From Paracoccaceae bacterium (GTDB lineage: Bacteria; Pseudomonadota; Alphaproteobacteria; Rhodobacterales; Rhodobacteraceae), in the NCBI GenBank assembly GCA_027030435.1, contig JALVEX010000348.1, positions 1 to 8,249 on the forward strand: DNA of 8,249 nt. Reading direction: 5' to 3'. A program made the translations under genes and the position numbers. This document shows positions 6,252 to 8,249 of this stretch, in pieces. Numbering within the stretch: position 1 is the first letter of the stretch; every line of letters starts with the position of its first letter. The notes below the pieces were generated by a model, which did not search any database, was not told the DNA's origin, and was given only the letters and a program-made list of their open reading frames with translations.

Positions 6252-6266
6252 GAACAACACATGAAC
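6252..6266 (+). promoter_or_regulatory. LexA (SOS) box 2, GAAC-N7-GAAC
   Basis: GAAC (6252-6255) and GAAC (6263-6266), seven bases apart, are a perfect match to the alphaproteobacterial SOS box read in the other orientation (GTTC-N7-GTTC on the minus strand). It would cover about +4 to +18 of the recA transcript. The centres of the two boxes are 31 bp apart, about three helical turns, so two LexA dimers would sit on the same face of the DNA. Confidence 0.75.
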
Positions 6267-6302
6267 ACATGCAAGATTGCCGTTTCGCGGCGGCTGTGAA
6301 AT

Positions 6303-6307
6303 AAGGA
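6303..6307 (+). promoter_or_regulatory. recA ribosome binding site
   Basis: AAGGA lies seven bases before ATG 6315 and supports that start. A second purine-rich stretch (GGAAG, 6326-6330) sits eight bases before the in-frame ATG 6339, so a RecA shorter by eight residues could also be made. Confidence 0.6.
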
Positions 6308-6314
6308 TGGAAAG

Positions 6315-7400
6315 ATGGCAATGGCGGAAGTTCTGAAGATGAGCGAAAAACGCAACCCCGACAAGCAGAAGGCTCTCGATTCCGCATTGGCGCAGATCGA
6401 GCGGCAGTTCGGCAAGGGCTCGATCATGAAGCTTGGCGGCGAAAACCCGATCGCCGAGATCGAAGCCACTTCCACAGGCTCGCTCGGGCTCGATATCGCA
6501 CTCGGCATCGGCGGCCTGCCCAAGGGGCGCATCATCGAGATCTACGGCCCCGAAAGCTCGGGCAAGACGACGCTGGCGCTGCATGTGATCGCCGAGGAGC
6601 AGAAGAAGGGCGGGGTATGCGCCTTCGTGGATGCCGAACACGCGCTCGATCCCCTCTATGCGCGCAAGCTCGGCGTGGATCTCGACGAGCTTCTGATCAG
6701 CCAGCCCGACACCGGCGAGCAGGCGCTCGAGATCACCGATACGCTGGTGCGCTCGGGCGCTGTTTCGGTGGTGGTGGTGGACAGCGTTGCCGCGCTCACC
6801 CCCAAAAGCGAGCTTGAGGGCGACATGGGCGACAGCAGCGTGGGCGTGCATGCCCGCCTGATGAGCCAGGCCATGCGCAAGCTCACCGGCTCGATCAGCC
6901 GCTCCAACTGCATGGTGATCTTCATCAACCAGATCCGCATGAAGATCGGCGTGATGTTCGGCAGCCCCGAAACCACCACCGGCGGCAACGCGCTGAAATT
7001 CTATTCCTCCGTGCGCCTCGATATCCGCCGCATCGGCCAGATCAAGGATCGCGATGAGGTGGTGGGCAATGCGACCCGCGTCAAGGTGGTGAAGAACAAG
7101 GTCGCGCCGCCCTTCAAGCAGGTGGAATTCGACATCATGTATGGCGAGGGCATCTCCAAGATGGGCGAGCTGATCGATCTCGGCGTGAAGGCCGGGGTGG
7201 TGGAGAAATCCGGCGCCTGGTATTCCTATGGTGACGAGCGCATCGGCCAGGGGCGCGAAAACGCCAAGGCCTTCCTGCGCGAACACCCCGCCATGGCCCA
7301 TGAGATCGAAGACAGGATCCGCGCCGCGCACGGGCTCGATTTCGATGCTCCCCCGCCCGAGGCGGAAGGGGCCGGCGGCGGGGATGTGCTCGAGGTCTAG
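6315..7400 (+). CDS. recA: Recombinase RecA
   Basis: RecA binds single-stranded DNA as an ATP-dependent filament, carries out strand exchange in recombinational repair, and stimulates LexA self-cleavage to switch on the SOS response. The 361-residue product is full length for the family (about 350-360). Walker A is GPESSGKT (78-85), the catalytic Glu lies in DAEHALDP (Glu108), and Walker B is VVVVDSVAAL (152-161). The INQIR motif carries the ATP-sensing Gln206, and the DNA-binding L2 loop (about 209-230) contains GSPETTTGGNALKFY. The C-terminus ends in a short Gly/Glu-rich tail. Nothing essential is missing. ATG 6315 is chosen for its AAGGA; Met3 and Met9 are possible alternatives. The gene stands behind its own LexA-operated promoter and ends before an intrinsic terminator, so it is probably transcribed alone, with alaS next in the same direction. 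Confidence 0.98.
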   Translation: MAMAEVLKMSEKRNPDKQKALDSALAQIERQFGKGSIMKLGGENPIAEIEATSTGSLGLDIALGIGGLPKGRIIEIYGPESSGKTTLALHVIAEEQKKGGVCAFVDAEHALDPLYARKLGVDLDELLISQPDTGEQALEITDTLVRSGAVSVVVVDSVAALTPKSELEGDMGDSSVGVHARLMSQAMRKLTGSISRSNCMVIFINQIRMKIGVMFGSPETTTGGNALKFYSSVRLDIRRIGQIKDRDEVVGNATRVKVVKNKVAPPFKQVEFDIMYGEGISKMGELIDLGVKAGVVEKSGAWYSYGDERIGQGRENAKAFLREHPAMAHEIEDRIRAAHGLDFDAPPPEAEGAGGGDVLEV

Positions 7401-7443
7401 GATCCTGATCCTAGGCCCGGGCCGCCTCACTCAGATCAATATG

Positions 7444-7470
7444 AAGGCCGGGCGCGCATGCCCGGCCTTT
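7444..7470 (+). terminator. Intrinsic terminator after recA
   Basis: AAGGCCGGGC (7444-7453) and GCCCGGCCTT (7460-7469) form a perfect 10-bp GC-rich stem with a six-base loop, ending in TTT and followed by CGCGTTTCTCC. It lies 43 bases after the recA stop and 88 bases before the alaS start, so it should separate the two transcripts. Confidence 0.85.
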
Positions 7471-7488
7471 CGCGTTTCTCCTTCCCTG

Positions 7489-7515
7489 TGGACACCCGCC
7501 CGCCTTGGCGATAAT
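7489..7515 (+). promoter_or_regulatory. Candidate alaS promoter
   Basis: TGGACA (7489-7494) and GATAAT (7510-7515) each match five of six sigma70 bases, but the spacer is only 15 bases. The pair sits after the recA terminator and would start transcription near 7522, about 36 nt before the alaS ATG. A promoter is expected here because of the terminator; this is the best candidate I can see. Confidence 0.35.
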
Positions 7516-7557
7516 CAGGGCAAAGCCAGAGCAACCCCCGACAAAGAGCCAGAAAAC

Positions 7558-8249
7558 ATGCCGAGTCTGAACGAAATCCGCTCGAGTTTCCTCGATTTCT
7601 TCGCGAAGAACGATCACGAGGTGGTGCCAAGCTCGCCCCTCGTGCCGCGCAACGATCCGACGCTGATGTTCGTCAATTCCGGCATGGTGCAGTTCAAGAA
7701 TCTCTTTACCGGCGTCGAGACCCGCGATTACAAGCGCGCCACCACGGCGCAGAAATGCGTGCGCGCCGGGGGCAAGCACAACGATCTCGATAACGTCGGC
7801 TACACGCTGCGCCACCACACCTTCTTCGAGATGCTCGGCAATTTCTCCTTCGGCGACTACTTCAAGGAGCGCGCCATTCCGCTCGCCTGGGAGATGCTGA
7901 CGAAGGAGCTCGATATCCCCAAGGAGCGCCTTCTGGTGACGGTCTATCACACCGACGACGAGGCGGCGGCGCTCTGGAAGAAGGTCGCAGGGCTCCCTGA
8001 CGAGCGCATCATCCGCATCGCCACGGACGACAATTTCTGGATGATGGGCCCCACCGGCCCCTGCGGGCCTTCCTCCGAGATCTTCTTCGATCACGGCGAA
8101 GGGATCCCCGGCGGCCCGCCGGGCAGCCCCGATGAGGATGGCGATCGCTTCGTCGAGATCTGGAATCTCGTGTTCATGCAATATGAGCAATTCGAGGACG
8201 GCCGGCGCGAGCCGCTCCCCAACCAGTCCATCGATACCGGCATGGGGAT
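7558..8249 (+). CDS. alaS: Alanyl-tRNA synthetase, 5' part (3' end outside window)
   Basis: AlaRS, a class II synthetase, activates alanine with ATP and attaches it to tRNA-Ala in the cytoplasm. The window holds 230 codons of a protein that is usually about 880 residues, so only the N-terminal part of the aminoacylation domain is present; the rest of that domain, the tRNA-recognition, editing and C-Ala regions lie beyond the edge. The sequence is unmistakable: SSFLDFFAKNDHEVVPSSPL at the start, TLMFVNSGMVQFKNLF, then CVRAGGKHNDLDNVG, motif 2 as HHTFFEMLGNFSFGDYF, NFWMMGPTGPCGPSSEIFFD and EIWNLVFMQYE. The frame is open to the window end with no defect. ATG 7558 matches the normal N-terminus of the family. 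Its ribosome binding site is weak (only AAAGAG some nine bases upstream). It follows recA in the same direction but behind a terminator. Confidence 0.96.
   Translation, partial: MPSLNEIRSSFLDFFAKNDHEVVPSSPLVPRNDPTLMFVNSGMVQFKNLFTGVETRDYKRATTAQKCVRAGGKHNDLDNVGYTLRHHTFFEMLGNFSFGDYFKERAIPLAWEMLTKELDIPKERLLVTVYHTDDEAAALWKKVAGLPDERIIRIATDDNFWMMGPTGPCGPSSEIFFDHGEGIPGGPPGSPDEDGDRFVEIWNLVFMQYEQFEDGRREPLPNQSIDTGMG

Noticed and set aside
7397..7414. Inverted repeat CTAGGATC/GATCCTAG over the recA stop codon
   Set aside because: The central spacing is only two bases and no T-run follows. The much better hairpin at 7444-7470 explains termination.
6168..7430. Long minus-strand open frame opposite recA (420 codons)
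   Set aside because: Shadow of recA; its translation is His/Ala/Leu-rich with no recognisable family, and it reads through the recA promoter region.
7411..8190. Minus-strand open frame opposite alaS (259 codons)
   Set aside because: The + strand is clearly alaS, which has no stop in the window because it is cut by the edge.

Overview
The window is a GC-rich chromosomal segment from an alphaproteobacterium, most likely a member of the Rhodobacterales (Rhodobacteraceae/Paracoccaceae). Three things support this: a CckA hybrid kinase with a CtrA-type TTAA-N7-TTAA box upstream; alphaproteobacterial LexA boxes (GTTC/GAAC-N7) in front of recA; and protein sequences that look like that order (judged from memory, not from a search). 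I see no mobile element, CRISPR array, tRNA, rRNA or foreign-looking island. This is a core-genome region, and its most interesting content is regulatory DNA and one unusual protein architecture.

Layout, left to right: the 3' part of guaB (IMP dehydrogenase), then an RsmB/NOP-family RNA m5C methyltransferase 45 nt downstream, then a 133-nt regulatory gap holding a CtrA-type box and a leader hairpin, then cckA, all on the + strand. cckA converges on a small minus-strand sulfotransferase-fold gene. The two stop codons lie 17 nt apart inside opposite arms of one hairpin. That small gene diverges from recA across a 190-nt AT-rich gap, which carries a recognisable sigma70-type promoter with two LexA boxes. 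recA ends at a strong intrinsic terminator, followed by the 5' part of alaS, which runs off the window.

guaB makes XMP for GTP synthesis, the methyltransferase modifies RNA, and alaS charges tRNA-Ala. cckA is the top kinase of the CckA-ChpT-CtrA phosphorelay, which in this order controls motility, gene transfer agents and cell-cycle-related genes. Its own upstream region carries a CtrA-type site, so a feedback loop is plausible. recA is the SOS co-protease and recombinase, and its operator layout fits LexA repression. The CckA here has an unusual, roughly 240-residue acidic, low-complexity linker between its kinase core and receiver domain. I found no convincing evidence of a wholly new biological system. 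The items most worth a second look are the CckA linker, the cckA leader, the recA operator pair with a possible shared divergent promoter, and the stop-codon-sharing terminator.
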